Positions 1 to 22,089 of a DNA stretch of 64,000 bases are shown here, in pieces. Each line of letters opens with the position of its first letter. Position 1 is the stretch's first letter. The notes beneath the pieces are model-generated. The model did no database searches. It saw only the letters and a list, made by a program, of their open reading frames with translations, and had not been told where the DNA came from. This stretch comes from Leptidea sinapis (taxonomy: Eukaryota > Arthropoda > Insecta > Lepidoptera > Pieridae). The translations under genes were made by a program, and so were the position numbers. Location of the stretch: positions 5,580,001-5,644,000 of the forward strand of contig NC_066273.1 of the NCBI RefSeq assembly GCF_905404315.1, read 5' to 3'.

Positions 1-1223
1 AAATCTTACATTAAATATATTATTTTTAAAATGTATCTTACACTGCATCAAAAAATAATTTTGCACCTTCGTTAATGGTTGAAATAAAATAAAATATTGT
101 CAATCTTAAGACTGTGAAATTGAAGAGTTATTAGCTTTAATTATTAAGTTATTATAATATTTAGAAGTATTTTTTATTATATAATTTATCAAACTTTAAA
201 ATTTGTATTTTTTTATTGCTCTGTTTTACAGATTATTTATTATCTGTACAAATACAGACGAATATAAAACATAATATTTTATTTTCAACATTACTTCCAT
301 TTATTTTCTTATAATAACTATCGTCAAATTCAAAAAGAATAAGAATTATAATATGCTTATGATTAAGATACGCATAGTTTTAATGCTATTTTTAATTCCT
401 GTCTAATGTGAAATGTGTGACGGACATGATTTAAAAAGATAGAGTGGTCGTCATTTGGAAAATTTTGATACAAAAATTTTTTCGTGTTATCTGCTCTATG
501 TCATTTATATATTACATACTTTAATCTCTCCGGCGTAACGGTAACTCGAGGCCAATGCGCTTTTCTCATTCCAAGTACTCCAGATGCCTTAAAAATTTTC
601 TTTTCAAAGAACTATATTTTGTTGTTAAATATTAAAAGAACGGCAGGGTTAGTTAAAAAAAAATGAGATTTTAAAATTCATTAATTTTGACGGGAAATAA
701 AGTACCGTCCACAAAATATAAAATCGAGAAGAGTGTAATGTACGATTTGGCATCAGTGTGTTCCACTTTTTCACACATTTCTACATTTCCAGTGCTTATA
801 AAGTACACAATAGAATACAGTTTATATCAGGGTAATTCTTCTCCCTTTTGTCATTGGCAGTGCCCCGGGGCACTAGATTTTTCAGATACCATAAAACTAA
901 AATTACTAATATGCCTTTAAACAAAAAAAAACGTTATGAAACTTGGCTTGCAGATTATTTTAATGACTGTTTTCTTAGATCTCCTAAAATGTATAACAAC
1001 TAGGAACTTATTTCAAAGAAAAAGATAATCACATAGGAAGCAGACGGAAACTTCGTATTCAAACTAAACTTAAATTCGTTCTTTAAAATTTCCATTAAAT
1101 TAAATACGAACAATACCTAAATAAAAGAAAAATATAATTTGGAACCAGTTACAGTTGTTAGTAATAACAATTAACAACTAGTAATAAGTAACAGTAAAAT
1201 TTTTCATTTTGTAATTTAGCTTA
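1..1223. other. AT-rich non-coding DNA, no gene seen
   Basis: Very AT-rich sequence with frequent stops in all frames. No domain, splice-bounded exon or recognised repeat was seen. It is probably intronic, because the PDZ-PH gene downstream needs further 5' exons, but no such exon can be placed here. Confidence 0.5.
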
Positions 1224-1415
1224 TTAAAGTTGCTCGAAGTGATTATTCCAGATTACATTTGCTGCGTTTATAATTCCTATTTTGAGTTCTTCCGCGAATG
1301 ACACAGGCGAGACATCGTAAGCTTGGGATTTCATGTGACCCCAGACATAGAAATCAACCGGCGTTAATCCGGACTCCTCGCAAGCCACGCAACGGGACCT
1401 CCTCGCCCTATCTAA
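1224..1415 (-). pseudogene. DDE transposase C-terminal relic (Tc1/mariner-IS630 type)
   Basis: Read on the minus strand, a continuous frame contains WLARSPDLTPVDFYVWGHMK, close to the signature around the last catalytic acidic residue of IS630/Tc1-mariner transposases of the kind common in insects. The frame runs on to a stop at 1224-1226. Only the C-terminal about 65 residues survive; the DNA-binding domain and first two catalytic acids are absent. A dead relic, directly followed by a LINE fragment on the other strand. Confidence 0.65.
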
Positions 1416-1454
1416 TGATTAGGAAAATCTGCTATCGAGCCATACCTCTACCTA

Positions 1455-1655
1455 ACATTGACAACAAAATGTACAGGAAATCCGCCTTTCGTGATGGTAG
1501 GCCCCCCACAAGATGGACTGACGATCAGGTCAAAATCGCCGGAATACGTTGGATGAGGGCAGAACAGGACCGATCATCATGGCGATCTTTGGGGGAGGCC
1601 TTTGTCCAGCAGTCTTGGACGTCTTCCGGCTGAAATGATGATCATGATCCTTCTT
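1455..1655 (+). mobile_element. non-LTR retrotransposon 3' relic (EN-RT family)
   Basis: The plus-strand frame contains GRPPTRWTDDQVKIAG and then DRSSWRSLGEAFVQQ, the C-terminal end of a very common lepidopteran endonuclease-reverse transcriptase. Only the last 60 or so residues remain, ending in a GATGAT-like tail near 1640. Other minus-strand copies lie at 24.55, 35.75, 39.6 and 54.35 kb. The form resembles RTE-type elements, but the clade is not certain. Confidence 0.75.
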
Positions 1656-1840
1656 GCTGGTACATCATGTTTTCCTTGTAGCGACTGGCACGTCGTCAAG
1701 GAGGTTAAATATTTCATTTGTCAAAAAATTTTCACCAATTTCGTTCAATGTGGATGTGGGAATAATTGATGATAATTTAATCGAACCACATTTTTTACCG
1801 AGCATTTAAAATGCAGCTTACGAAAATTTTTGACCTATAA

Positions 1841-2202
1841 CACGGACGAGTAAGAAAAGAAGGACTCCGCGCCGTGATATAAGCAAGTGAAGCACCGTTA
1901 TGCTAGTGTGTGTGCGGTTACGGGGGATACTAGTTACACAATTTTTTCTCCCTTAAATAATCATATATGGTCACAAATACTTGTATAGTAACGTTTTTAC
2001 ACTTTTTCACAACGCACGACGGCATTTTTAAAATATTTTATTGCGACGCAAACTGATCTGGCAAATCTCATAATGGCGGCCGATCGGCTTGTATTAGTGT
2101 AAGTGTGTGCGTGGGGCTGTGTATTTACTCGTTTACCGGCTTGTTTTGCTGCTTCACTGTTATTTAAGGTGACACGGAGTCCTTCTTTTTTTACTTGTAC
2201 GT
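1841..2202. mobile_element. hAT-like MITE, copy 1
   Basis: A 362-bp element with imperfect terminal inverted repeats of about 30 bp (CACGGACGAGTAAG at the left, the complement of AAAGGACTCCG-type sequence at the right). The same unit occurs at 38952-39316 and, inverted, at 51990-52357. The third copy has a clean 8-bp target duplication, which points to the hAT superfamily. No coding capacity. Confidence 0.75.
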
Positions 2203-2318
2203 AACATATGAATTTTTTTCACAAATGTATTTTGTCACTTTTTGGCAGTATTTATTTAAGCAACGTCTCATATGTTATTTAATATATCTTTAGTAATTGA
2301 CTGATATTACGATTTCAG

Positions 2319-12919
<10,601 letters not shown>

Positions 12920-12961
12920 CGAAGACATCCATCATCGGAATCCTTCAATAATGTTTAACGT

Positions 12962-12967
12962 AATAAA
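12962..12967 (+). terminator. poly(A) signal of the PDZ-PH gene
   Basis: AATAAA 43 bp after the stop codon, followed by a T-rich stretch. It would give a very short 3' UTR. An AATAAT lies just upstream at 12947. Confidence 0.65.
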
Positions 12968-13064
12968 TGCCTCCTTAATTTATTTTGCATTTTATTATTT
13001 ATCATTTTATTTTGGCTATGCAATGCTATTTTATGTTGGAAGATAAAATGAATCATTTAATATA

Positions 13065-13330
13065 TATAAATCCAGTGTCCTGATGTTTGTTTCCAGTGAA
13101 CTTCTAAGTTAATGAACGGATTTTAATGGGGATTACTTCATGGAGTGCTGTTTAGTCCAACTTGAGAGATAGGATAGTTTGTATTTCGATTTGGGATCCA
13201 TAATTATTTTTATTGGACATATTATTGTCTATGAGGGAATTTATTGACGCACTTGACGCACGTGACAGTCTGAATTGGATTTTACCAATTTATATGGAAC
13301 AGTATCCCTTAAATTGCCAATAAAACTTCG
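13065..13330 (+). mobile_element. Helitron-like non-autonomous element, 3'-truncated
   Basis: Begins ATATATAAATCCAGTGTCCT, then AATGAACGGATTTTAATGGG, ATTACTTCATGGAGTGC and TTTAGTCCAACTTGAGAGA. This is the 5' part of the family seen whole at 33897-34216 and, inverted, at 43628-43977, which ends in GGGTCAGCTAG. Here the CTAG end is missing. Confidence 0.65.
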
Positions 13331-13751
13331 TAATAGTTAAAATTATATCTATATCAAGTTTATTTATTTATATATTATCTTTGCAGATAATAAATATAAT
13401 ATAGAGAAAGCCAAAACGGCCTTTGGACGGAACTTATTTATTTTGAGTTGTCTTAAGAAAATTTGATTGAAAATTACCATCAACATAAAATAGCATTGTG
13501 TAAGAATATTTCCAAATGGATTTTTTTGGTTATTATTTACAGCTTCTTCGAAACTGATATTTCTTTTAGAATTCATACAATCTTAGGCAACGTTTTGAAC
13601 CCGTCCTAAATAAAACTCAGAGAAATTCGGGCTTGTAATCCATATCTAGACGTGTAATAGTTACTAGTATACTAGTAATAGTTACTAGGGAATAGTATTG
13701 AATAATATATTTGTCTATATAAATGTTTAGGATAGATGCGATTTAAAATAT

Positions 13752-14150
13752 TCAAATCTAAGATTAAGGATTGGTCTCCGTTGCGCTCCAACTAAATACC
13801 GCAGGTAGGCGTAGTCACAAAGTGCGGCAACTTTTACTACGCCAGTCTCGAACAACCACGTGACGTTGACGTACCACATGTTCTGTTAAATTTTGTTAAT
13901 AATTGAAACTAATGCCGGGTTTCGTAGTAAAACTTTGTAGAAAAATACTACAAGAAATAAGAAAGACACTGGCATCACATATCATCAGAAAGTATTTTGT
14001 ATTTTATTAATTTCAATGTAAAATAACACGAAGCGTATGTTACCAAATTTGAAAGATGCCACGCACACAAGTTGCCGTAGTAAAAATGTTTTTAGGTAGT
14101 GCGGAATCTAGTTGGAGCGCAGCGGTGACCAACCCTTAATCTAAGATTCG
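13752..14150. mobile_element. TIR element with about 45-bp inverted repeats
   Basis: Left end AATCTAAGATTAAGGATTGG, then TTGCGCTCCAACTA; right end is the inverse, TAGTTGGAGCGCAGCGG then CCTTAATCTAAGATT. About 400 bp overall, with no coding frame; interior includes CACGTGACGTTGACG. Superfamily not determined. Confidence 0.7.
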
Positions 14151-14392
14151 ATTTTATTTGATGAAATGAAACAACGACGCTGCGATTGTTATTTTAAATA
14201 TTAACCAATGGTAGATTTTGATGATGAAAACATATTTAAGATTTTTTTAATATAGTATACAGGCTGGGGTTTTTGGAGTAAGTTTTTGGTACTTTGCGGA
14301 AAGGGTTTTTAAGTTCTTGAAACATCAAAAATATAGTTTTAAACTTGTATTAAACCTCATCGCTAATGTCATTTTAGTGGGTTTTTAGTTTA

Positions 14393-14830
14393 ATGACAAG
14401 ATCTTATCTATCCATAGTTATGTCCAATATAGTTATAGTCCAACGCTATCTGTCAATAGGTTATTGAAATGTAAGTAAGCGCAAAAGGATAGATTTGTCT
14501 ACCTCTAGTAAGTAAAACTAAGGATAGATAGGTTATTGAAAACGGCCGTTAGATTGCAGAAAGATTTCAAATCGCTGTCTGCTTTGATTTTGTAACCAGC
14601 CTAGCGAAACTCTAAGAAAAAAGCGATTCATTCGATTGTATAAAACGTGCATTCATTGACAGATTGACAGATGACGGCTACAATCTTGTTGAAAACGGAA
14701 ATAGCCAAAATCCACTACGTTTTAAGCGACTGTATACAACGCTTTTAAACTTAGCCGGATTATACTTGGTCGCCAATCGCGATACTGTCCATTTGAAACT
14801 TGTGTAACTGTACTTCCTTGTGTTTCTTCC
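14393..14830. mobile_element. composite of small TIR-element remnants
   Basis: 14393-14550 repeats the unit at 7965-8090. 14575-14700 is the inverse of a segment at 53049-53127 (CATTGACAGATTGACAGATG, ATGACGGCTACAATCTTG). At least two non-coding elements abut or are nested. Confidence 0.5.
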
Positions 14831-15049
14831 TAAAATAAATTTCAATTTTTAGTTAGGCAGTCCTGCCTCTTATAACGTAGTATTTACATCTTGTTTGTAT
14901 GTAACATTGATGTCCATTTTCCCTCGAAGTGTATTAAGCATTTTAATGTATCACTCTGTAGAAAGTGCGGTTTCTTTACTCGGGTTTATTGTGGCCCTCG
15001 ACTTAGCCAAACTACACCATTGTACTCTCGGTGAACAGTACTTTAACCA

Positions 15050-16020
15050 TGTACGTTTTAGATAATTTATACGTCTAGATAGAGTCTCTTGCTGTTAGAC
15101 AACCGATAAAAACAGGCCAGGTTTAATACTTTAGTGTCAGTGACAATCTACGTCTTACGCTCGCGATTTCTATGACACTGTGTTAGTGTGCGTTCATTGT
15201 TCAAGAGGTTAACTCCTGGTTAACTCTAACTAACAATTTTTTTCGACGTTTTGACAGCTGGCATAGTTTATATAGACGTATAAATTATTTAAGAAGTACG
15301 TAATATTTTCGAGCATGCCTGAATGAAGTTTTATTGCTTTTTTTTTCTGCCGTGAAGCAGTAATGTGTAAGCATTATTGTGTTTCCGTCTGAAGGGCGCT
15401 TTAGCTAGTGAAATTACTGGGCAAATGAGACTCAACATCTTATATCTCAAGGTGACGAGCGCAATTGTAGTACCGTTCGGAATTTTTGTGATTTTCATTC
15501 GTATCAACGTCCTGCTCGTCTCGTCCCATATTTTCATTAAAAAATATATGTACGTCATAGATAATTTAAACGTCTAGATAGAGTCCCTTGCTGTTAGACA
15601 AGTCATAAAACAGGTGAGGTTTAATACTTTAGTGTGAGTGACAAGCTACGTTTTATGCTCGCAATTTCTATGACATCTTTTGTTAGTGTGTGTTCATTGA
15701 TCAATATAGAGGTTAACTCTAGAAACTTCTTTTCGACGTTTTCACAGCGGACATAGTCTATCTAGACATATTAATTATATAAAATGTACGTAATATTTTA
15801 AAAAATGCCTGAATGAAGTTTTATTGCTCTTTTTCCTCCGTGAAGCAGTAATGTGTAAACATTATTGTGTTTTGGTCTGAAAGGCGCCGTAGCTAGTGAA
15901 ATTACTGGGCAAATGAGACTTAATACAGTGTGTCTCAAGGTGACGAGCGCAATTGTAGTGCCGCTCAGATTTTTATGCTGAACGTCCTGCTCATCTCTTC
16001 CCTTATTTTCATAAAAAAAC
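15050..16020 (+). repeat. tandem duplication of a compound unit (TIR element + SINE family A)
   Basis: Two units of about 490 bp lie head to tail. Each has a TACGTCTAGATAGAGTC TIR element (15060-15310; 15560-15800), the joint GCCTGAATGAAGTTTTATTG, and a 5'-truncated plus-strand SINE family A copy (15340-15545; 15830-16020) starting at the same internal point. The shared breakpoints show that the composite arose once and was then duplicated. Confidence 0.75.
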
Positions 16021-16424
16021 ATTCTAACCTAATTTTCTTAAGAAAATTTTCCCCAAAGCACGTTCCAAATATACCAGCCTGTATAAACTATATATTTAGA
16101 TTTTTAATATACACGACAGCTATATATATTTATAGATGAACGTTCTTAATTGAACCACGCTGGCTTAGAAATATCATTGCTAGTGATAGAATTATTTGAA
16201 TCAGTTGTTCATAAGAATACTATATCTATTTTAGGTTAATGTCTAACATGAAATATAATGTAGATATGATTAGATTATTATCCAAAGAATGTATTCTGTT
16301 ATATATTTGGGACTTGTATATTTAACTGATTAAATTACTGACAGATGAACACGAATTAAGAGGAGTTTTCTACATACTCCCATTTCGTAATCCCTAACTT
16401 TCCCTACTATATCTTATCTTAATA

Positions 16425-16906
16425 TATATAAATTACGTGACACGTTGTTTGTCCGCGATGGACTCCTGAACTAATGAACGGATTTTAATGGGGATTACTT
16501 CATGGAGTGCTGTTTAGTCCAACTTGAGAAATAGGATAGTTTTAATTTCGTTTTGGGACCCATAATTATTTTTATTTTCAATATTAATTGTTTTGTATGG
16601 ACATATTTTCTATGAGAAAATTTATTGACGCACGGTTTGACAGTTCTGCTGTGAAACAATTTCATTATAACAACAGGGAGCATAATATTTTATAAAATAA
16701 TTCATGATGTAATGAAATATTATTGGCAATTCATAAAAAAAAACAGTATTTATTTGTGTTAAATGTTAAGGGTGGTCCGGTCCAAACGAAATTTTTTTTT
16801 AATTTTTTTGTCATTTTTTTTTTAAATTTGTTTGATTATGAGTCAACAGTTACTTTTGTATCGCGATTTTAATATCGGCAATACAACGTTTGCTGGGTCA
16901 GCTAGT
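16425..16906 (+). mobile_element. Helitron-like element
   Basis: Starts TATATATAAATTACGTGACA with GTTTGTCCGCGATGGACTCC, carries the family body (AATGAACGGATTTTAATGGG, TTACTTCATGGAGTGC), and ends GCTGGGTCAGCTAG at about 16906. The CTAG end and absence of a target duplication fit Helitron-type insertion. No Rep/helicase frame. Confidence 0.6.
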
Positions 16907-17560
16907 TATATATAAAATTCTCGTGTTCCGGTGTTTGTAACCAAACTACTCCGACACGGCTAAACCAATCTGTTTGAAAATTTGTGTATATGTCGGGTAG
17001 GTCTGACAATTGGCCAACATCTATTTTTCATACCGCTAAACGATCGTTTCCACGCTAAACGACGTCACCCAACCCTAATATTTTTTTATATATTTGTTTG
17101 ACATTCTTTTTTTTTTAATTATGCTTCAGCATTAACAAATACATACAACTACAAATTTTCATCTGTATACGATCAACACCAATTTTTGTATCGCGATTTT
17201 AATATTATTCTATTCCATCCACAGATACGCAATAGAGTTGCAAGATGGCAATCGAATGTAATGATTATTGTAGTACGATTAATTTTATTTGGTAGGTCTG
17301 AGAATCGGTCGTCATCAGCTATAGACTTCCTCTACCATTCGCGCGATTTATTTTTTATCTCCACCTATATAAATATATTTTTGTTTTTTTAATAGTCATA
17401 GATAAAGAGTAGTTACAAAAACTAATAAACACGCTATTTATAGAAAATCGTACTAAAAAATATTGGTTTCTTTATAAAACGTGTTTTTTAGTTTTTTTAA
17501 ACTATTATTTACATTGTTTAAATAAAAATTCTCGTGTTCGTAAATTTCCTAATATTAGAT
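16907..17560 (+). mobile_element. second Helitron-like element, diverged
   Basis: Immediately after the previous CTAG end, TATATATAAAATTCTCGTGT and TCCGGTGTTTGTAACC start another copy of the same broad class. The segment ATCGCGATTTTAATAT seen before the first element's end recurs at about 17190, and AAAATTCTCGTGTTCG at 17526. Boundaries are uncertain. Confidence 0.4.
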
Positions 17561-17871
17561 AAATCGTTTAAAGACACTTAAATTAATTAAAGTTGATATT
17601 TAAAATTAAGATCAATCTCTCCCGTATAGACGATAGATGAACATTATATAAATTAACAAAAATCTTATTTTGCAAATTGAAAAATGGAATAATTCTATGA
17701 AATTAATGTATTGTACATCGGTCCTCGATAAATCTAAGAAGTTTGTTCGTAATCTGGCCGTTTATAGTGTTAAGTTCATAAAAGAAACTTATCCGTTTAT
17801 AAAAATCATTATTTCATTTATGCTCGTTCTCTCCATTGCAAAGCCTGTTTTATATTATATAATATATATTT

Positions 17872-18240
17872 AATACTAGCAGACCCGGCAAACGTCGTTA
17901 TGCCATATAAATTACTTTTAGAGTTAAATCGTTTCTTGGACATTGCAACATTACTTTATTTTTCTAAAATAAAAGAGTTTTTCTAAAAGAAACGTAGCCT
18001 ATGTTACTCCTTATTGCATAATCTACCTGCCAATAACAATAAGAGTACCGTCAAAATCTGTCCAGCCATTTCAGAAATAAGCCGGAACAAACAGTCAGAC
18101 AGACAGACAAAAATTGTAAAAAATGTTGTTTTGGTATATGTATTCATTTACATGTAGTAAAAAACGGTTATTTTAATATTACCAACAGACACTCCAATTT
18201 TATTTATATGTATATATAATTTATTTATTATATTATTTAA
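17872..18240 (-). mobile_element. Helitron-like fragment, inverted
   Basis: Opens CTAGCAGACCCGGCAAACGT, the inverse of the GGGTC(A)GCTAG end. The body (CAGACAGACAGACAAAAATT, TACATGTAGTAAAAAACGGT, ACACTCCAATTTTATTTATA) recurs at 33271-33690. Confidence 0.55.
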
Positions 18241-18339
18241 TAAACACTTTAATTATGGTTGGAAATCTGATCAAACTTAATCATTATATTAAACAATAGT
18301 TTTCACATGGTTTAATATCGCTTCTGCATTTGATGTAAA

Positions 18340-18885
18340 AAGGCAACCCGGCAGACTTCGTACTGCCTCAATCGATAAATAAAATACCTACACTTTTGTA
18401 TAAATTAAACTTAAAACAAACAAAATAAATCCTTTTTCATGAAAACAAATAAAACAAATACTCGGTACGAATTAAATTTTATTATTAGTTTAGATTAATT
18501 ACTTACTTACAAAACAGAGATTTCGTGAAATACTGGTTATTTATAAGGTTTGAATTTGATATTGATAGACACACACAGTTATGATACAGTCTGTTAATCA
18601 ATTCAAAGGTTTCTGATAAATAATGTTAGAAAGATTTAAAAATTCTAATTAGTTATACAATTTAAACTATTATTTTAATTTGATTTCAGAACGACGGGGG
18701 ACATATTAAAGGAAAATCAAAATCGTTGTTTCTATTTAATTCCGAGCATTTTCATATTTATTCACCTCTGAAACCTTCCCTTGGCTTCCACAATTAATTT
18801 AAGACCAAAATAAGCCAAATCGGTCCAGCTGTTCTCGACTTTTAGCGAGACTAACGAACAGCAATTCATTTTTATATATATAATA
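18340..18885 (-). mobile_element. repeat relic with CCCGGCAGACTTCG end
   Basis: Bounded by AACCCGGCAGACTTCGTACT at the left and CGACTTTTAGCGAGACTAAC, then AACAGCAATTCATTTTTATA at the right. This is a widespread lepidopteran dispersed repeat, probably also Helitron-like, with an AT-rich interior that I could not classify. Confidence 0.4.
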
Positions 18886-19440
18886 TTTAACACACTTTTA
18901 CGCAAATTATCTTGCCCAAAACTAGGCATAGCCTGTACTATGGGTTACAAGGCACTGCAGATTATACAAACACCTTTCAATCTTAGGTCTCAGAGATTGC
19001 AGAGCGTGTCGATTCTGTAATTGTGCAGATGAAACCCCGCTACACATTCTCTCTGAATGTGGTCCTTTAGTGCGTAAACGTAGCATCTCTTTGGGAAGTC
19101 CAATTCTTCAACTTTTTGAGATACGTCAACTCTCTGCAAAAGACATAATAAGATTCATGAAAAGAATCAATGTTAGCAGTGAGCTATTGTTAACAGTGGC
19201 TATCACAATAGATCACATTGGTCGCAGTGAAACAGGGCTGAACTGAACTGGATCAAAGCCACTTTACAAACCATAACCATAACCATGGGTAACAAGACAA
19301 TGATAATATATTAAATACAATATACTTACTTAAACATATATAAATACAAACACCCATGTTCCATGCATCCAAATTCATCATATAAATGTTTGCACCTATC
19401 GGGATTCGAACCCGGGACCTCTAGCTCATATGTTCATCTG
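18886..19440 (-). mobile_element. tRNA-derived SINE (family B) split by a LINE
   Basis: Minus-strand SINE whose B-box-like GGGATTCGAACCCGGGACCT (inverse) is near 19400 and whose tail (ACACTTTTACGCAAATTATC, inverse of the 3' end) is at 18895. It is interrupted at 18952-19284 by a LINE with a 12-bp flanking duplication. Compare the uninterrupted copy at 35365-35635. Confidence 0.75.
18952..19284 (+). mobile_element. nested LINE 3' end, R1/jockey-like
   Basis: The plus frame encodes CRFCNCADETPLHILSECG, a zinc-knuckle-like motif found at the C-terminus of R1/jockey-type ORF2 proteins, ending in a stop near 19245. The tail is a run of AACCAT units. Flanked by ATGGGTTACAAG (18940-18951) and ATGGGTAACAAG (19285-19296), a target-site duplication inside a SINE. 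Confidence 0.75.
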
Positions 19441-19549
19441 TCAGTAAATCAGTTATTTAGTATGTCCAAACATAGCCAAAATGAGTTAATCAATATATGC
19501 CAAACCATCAAATTAAATAGGTCACTAAGCCAGATAGTCATGTAAAACA

Positions 19550-20850
19550 AATATGTATTTATATTATTAGGTGGAAAATGTAAGCCAAACTTATAAGGCC
19601 AAATGATAGTGGATATTAATATACTCGGAAGATTTCGTATAAAATATAAGTTAAAAAAGATTTATTAATATTATATATACGGATGTTTTCATAATATTAT
19701 GTTAATTTTATATTGTAATTATACATTTGATGTGCCAATATATTATAAATTTAAATTATTTGAAAATAATAGTAGTAATAATTAGTTATGATGATTTAAT
19801 ATGAGTCTATAATCATTAAGTTATTTTTCAGGTTTTCCTACAGTTAACCTGCAAAATTACGTTACAATTCCAATAAAAAATATCTATTTAAGTATTTTTT
19901 ATTTACATTAATATTTTCCTTTGTCTCTTAAGCTACCTTATTTTAATAGAATAATTCGTGAATTGCCCTTAGAATGTGGTCCATTTAGGTGACTTAAATA
20001 GCGATTAAAATATCAAATAAAAAACAAACAAATAAATTTATGTATATAGTAATAGTGTAAAGCTCAAAATGATATACATAAATATTAAAAAGACTTGTTA
20101 ACAGACTCGTAAATGCTTTTAGAGTAGCCTTTTCATAGTGAGTGTTTTAATAATTATTTATCTAACGTAAAACGTGACACGACGATGTGTTTATTATAAA
20201 TGTAGTCAGTAATAAGTGTATTAACTGTTTAAATTTTAGAAATTATACTATAGAATGCAAAAATTGAATATTTGTAATGTGTTCAAAAGTGATATTCAAA
20301 GTGGAGTGACGCACGAAATACACAATATCATAATCGCTATTCAAATAAATAAACTGGATATTATTTGTGTGACAATTGTCACGCCAAATATAATATATTT
20401 TATGTTTATCGATTTTAATTATTATTATGTCAAAATAAAAACAAATCTTATCAGATTATATGCACCTAAAATTGTAAAATCATTTAATATTATCACAACA
20501 TATTATTATTATAAAGATTTCTCTCTCCATTATATTATAATATTTTATGTAAGACAGTATCTCTAAAGACGGAGAGCTATTGAATGTTATTTGAAATCAT
20601 TTTTAAAAATATATGTGATTGTAAAGATAGTTTTCGTTGTAATAAAGTATAAAACAATTAAAAACTATTTTTTATTTGAATTCTATGCTCTATATAAAAT
20701 ATCAAGTGATAGATTTCTTTAATTGTATTCCCAATTAACATCATCTGGTGAAATTCTCGATTGAACATAACGGTGTTAATTTACACAACTTACAGGCTAG
20801 TAACATGCAAAATAAACAATGATAGCCCTTTTTTATTGCATTCAATGTAA
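19550..20850. other. AT-rich non-coding DNA
   Basis: Very AT-rich. The 103-codon open frame at 20255-20566 is Ile/Tyr/Asn-rich, as expected from base composition alone, and has no motif. No repeat was recognised. Confidence 0.5.
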
Positions 20851-20854
20851 AAAG

Positions 20855-21060
20855 CGAGAAGGCTTCGGCGGGAAGAAGAGGTCGGGGCGTGCGGCGAGAC
20901 GCGGGGGGGCAGCCTACAGGAGCGCTACTGCCTCCGACGACGTAGGCACAGTAGTACGCGCGCCTTACTCCCACCAACAACGCGACGCCTGCGCTTGCGC
21001 ATCGAACAAACGAATATCTGATAAAGCAAGCAAGCTATGAGTGGATTACAGTGTAAGAAA
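20855..21060 (+). promoter_or_regulatory. GC-rich island, candidate promoter / 5' non-coding exon
   Basis: An abrupt GC-rich block (GGCTTCGGCGGGAAGAAG, GGGGCGTGCGGCGAGACG, CGACGACGTAGGCACAG) in DNA otherwise very AT-rich and unlike the repeats here. It is followed by CAGT|GTAAGA at 21049-21058, a usable splice donor. The zinc-finger exon at 39818 has an acceptor and only 15 nt of 5' UTR, so it needs an upstream non-coding exon; this island is a candidate. Frames on either strand within it lack known domains. Confidence 0.35.
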
Positions 21061-21769
21061 CTTGTACAGTGATGTGACTTTACGATGTGCTGTGATTAAC
21101 ATACCTGCCAGCTCTCGGATGCCTATTAACTGTTTTATGGCTTGTACAGTGCCTCTATTGTTGTGCACATAATCTTCTATTCACCTGTTGGGACCAAATG
21201 TGGTTAGACTGTGAAATGTGACAAAAAAAGTTGCAATAATCACTCATTGTTGGTTGCGGACCCTTCGTTTGTAAACTTTGTGGGCAACTAACTACCTGAC
21301 TACCGACGCGTCCGTCGATCGATCGTACGACCCATCTACTTGTGAGTTCATTTTTTTAATACAACGTAATTTGATACAACGGATGTGGAATAAATTGGGT
21401 AGGCAGGGTGGGTTTTATGTCGCTACCTGTTTTGTTCATCATATTCATGAGTCCGTGACTATAACACATGTTTAATTGTTTTAAAAAAGTAATCGTCTTG
21501 GGAAGTCGAATTACGGCTTGCGGTTAATTCTATTGTTTGTTTTAAGCCACTGTGTTACCGTCACATCTCTAAAAAGATACATTTTAATCAAATGTTTGTT
21601 AGATTAAAGTATTTACTATTTGTATTACTGCTTGAGATTTTAGATTACAATTGCAAAAGTAAATGAATAATCAGTTATAACTTTTATCATTTTAATGTAG
21701 AGCTCATAAGAACGTAGTAGAGCTGACTATGTTCCAAAGTAGAGTCTATATCTTATATATGTATAGATA

Positions 21770-21925
21770 TTATGATTCTGTGAGAGTTTCTTGAGCCGTT
21801 TTTTCTCTCTCAGAGCTCAATTTGTTTCCAAAACGGTAGTGTAGTATCTAGTATATTAGAAATGACATCAAAAATAATTCTAAAGCAATCAATTTTGAGA
21901 AAATAAATGCTTTTCATGCCTTTTA
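21770..21925 (+). mobile_element. LINE 3' UTR fragment (family D)
   Basis: GTGAGAGTTTCTTGAGCCG, CTCTCAGAGCTCAATTTG, TATTAGAAATGACATCAAAA and AAAATAAATGCTTTT match the 3' ends at 36135-36600, 38055-38490 (inverse) and 53128-53546. Confidence 0.7.
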
Positions 21926-22089
21926 TGTTACTTTTTAAGCTTATAATAGTTTTTTATTATATCATTACTGAATGAAGGCTAAAACAAGGTTACTTCACGG
22001 GTAAGTATAACATGCAATGGACACCACATTTCAAGTTTTGCGGTTATCGACCGCACTGTGTTTTATAAGTACCGAAAGTACGTACAACT

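Noticed and set aside
20255..20566. 103-codon open frame on the + strand
   Set aside because: Ile/Tyr/Asn-rich, as expected from very AT-rich DNA; no motif, splice context or relatives seen.
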